From the NCBI GenBank assembly GCA_001564205.1, contig LKMY01000106.1, positions 1-6,327 of the forward strand: 6,327 bases of DNA, in the 5' to 3' direction. Under the pieces are notes generated by a model. The model saw nothing but the letters and a program-made list of their open reading frames with translations, was not told the origin of the DNA and made no database searches. The position numbers and the translations under genes are program-made. Of this stretch, positions 5,656 to 6,327 are shown piece by piece; position 1 is the stretch's first letter; each line of letters starts with the position of its first letter. This stretch comes from Nanohaloarchaea archaeon PL-Br10_U2g5 (GTDB lineage: Archaea; Halobacteriota; Halobacteria; Halobacteriales; Haloferacaceae).

Positions 5656-6327
5656 TCACTCGACGCTCCGTTGCCGTACCACGTGACGTGCACCGGCTCT
5701 GTGGGTCTCGTAGGTCGCGTTTGCCCACTCACGAACCGCCGGCGCCGCCGTGTCGATCACTGCGTGCACAGTTCCGCTGTCCTCTTGATAACAACTGATC
5801 GTCACGCAGTCGTCGAGCAGACCGACACCGTACGGGGGGAAATCGTCGTGCTCTAGGACGGTGAAATTATCGCGTCGCACCAGCTCCGAACTCCGAGTCG
5901 GATAGGTCGCAAAAAAGTACGCGTGACATTCGGGCCGGTCGATCAACGTCACGTCGACGCCCTCGGAGACCAGTTGGTAGAGCAGGTCGAAACACAGATC
6001 CATCAGCCCGACTTCCGGGTGAAGAAACCGGACCGTTGTCGTCTCCCGGAGAAGTGACTCGAATCGTCTCACCGGACGATACGGGGCATCGGGGTCTGCG
6101 ACAGTTACGGTCAGCTCCGACCACGTTTCGAAGGGAAAATTGCTGATCGCGCCCGGGAGCCAGTCCCAGACAGACCGCAGGCTTCGCTCGGTTTCGACTC
6201 GGTCGATCAGCTTCTCCATCCCGGATGCGATCGCCTCTCCGAGAGGTGTTGACGCGTACTGATACCCCTCTTTACGTATCCAGAGGCGGTCGTCGAACTC
6301 GTCCAGCGTCCGGCGCATCGTGGACGA
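5656..6327 (-). CDS. Winged-helix regulator with FilR1-like C-terminal domain (5' end off window)
   Basis: Partial gene: the frame is open to the right edge, with codons TCG TCC ACG before the internal Met at 6318, so the true start lies outside. At least 223 residues are visible. About 40 N-terminal residues appear to be missing compared with the usual 250-270. The visible start, SSTMRRTLDEFDDRLWI, looks like the recognition helix of a winged-helix domain, followed by a wing-like stretch KEGYQYASTPLGEAIASG. The C-terminal domain matches the FilR1 middle-domain type common in haloarchaeal regulators. It includes VRFLHPEVG, a central helix, VDVTLIDRPECHAYFF, and the closing DDFPPYGVGLLDDCVTISCYQEDSGTVHAVIDT region, then an amphipathic helix PAVREWANATYETHR. 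The effector is unknown. It is encoded upstream of and in the same direction as the osmC-like pair, 245 nt away, so local control of that pair is plausible but not shown. Confidence 0.8.
   Translation of the reverse strand, partial: SSTMRRTLDEFDDRLWIRKEGYQYASTPLGEAIASGMEKLIDRVETERSLRSVWDWLPGAISNFPFETWSELTVTVADPDAPYRPVRRFESLLRETTTVRFLHPEVGLMDLCFDLLYQLVSEGVDVTLIDRPECHAYFFATYPTRSSELVRRDNFTVLEHDDFPPYGVGLLDDCVTISCYQEDSGTVHAVIDTAAPAVREWANATYETHRAGARHVVRQRSVE

Noticed and set aside
5347..5856. Plus-strand frames spanning the spacer and the end of the regulator
   Set aside because: No recognisable motif, skewed Arg/Ser composition, and they overlap a well-supported minus-strand gene; they are shadows.

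Overview
The window is a piece of a haloarchaeal chromosome, perhaps Halorubrum-like, though the genus is a guess. The base composition is strongly GC-rich and the proteins are acidic. Several genes have a TATA-like element about 27 nt before the start codon, which is typical of leaderless haloarchaeal transcripts. There is also a long-n-region Tat signal peptide, an archaetidyl-lipid-type CDP-alcohol phosphotransferase and a FilR1-type regulator. I see no rRNA, tRNA, CRISPR array or insertion sequence.

Left half (1-4036), housekeeping-like. A perfect 2 x 23 bp tandem repeat sits at the very left edge. It is followed by the promoter of a divergent FtsZ/tubulin-superfamily GTPase (115-1278, +). 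Next on the same strand is an unnamed 245-aa protein made of two tandem copies of one ~100-residue domain, with its own promoter (1329-2066, +). A CDP-alcohol phosphotransferase, probably archaetidylinositol-phosphate-synthase-like, converges on it (2096-2713, -). This gene diverges from purK (2870-4036, +), the ATP-grasp enzyme of de novo purine synthesis. No purE follows purK inside the window.

Right half (4153-6327), all on the minus strand and more accessory in character. Read in the direction of transcription it holds: a regulator with a winged-helix end and a FilR1-like sensor domain, cut by the right edge (5656-6327); a 245-nt spacer with a strong inverted repeat and a candidate promoter; a single-cysteine OsmC-family protein (4805-5410); and, overlapping it by 8 nt, a Tat-exported all-beta-looking protein (4153-4812). 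The last gene has an in-frame TGA at 4399-4401. Codon 139 onward continues the same conserved fold in the same frame, so this is either a very recent point-mutation pseudogene, a strain-specific truncation or a sequencing error. A T6 tract on the minus strand just after its final stop looks like the operon terminator.

No clearly new multi-gene system is visible. The points most worth a second look are the interrupted secreted protein coupled to OsmC, the inverted repeat upstream of that pair, and the FtsZ-like protein with an altered synergy loop next to a duplicated-domain protein of unknown function.
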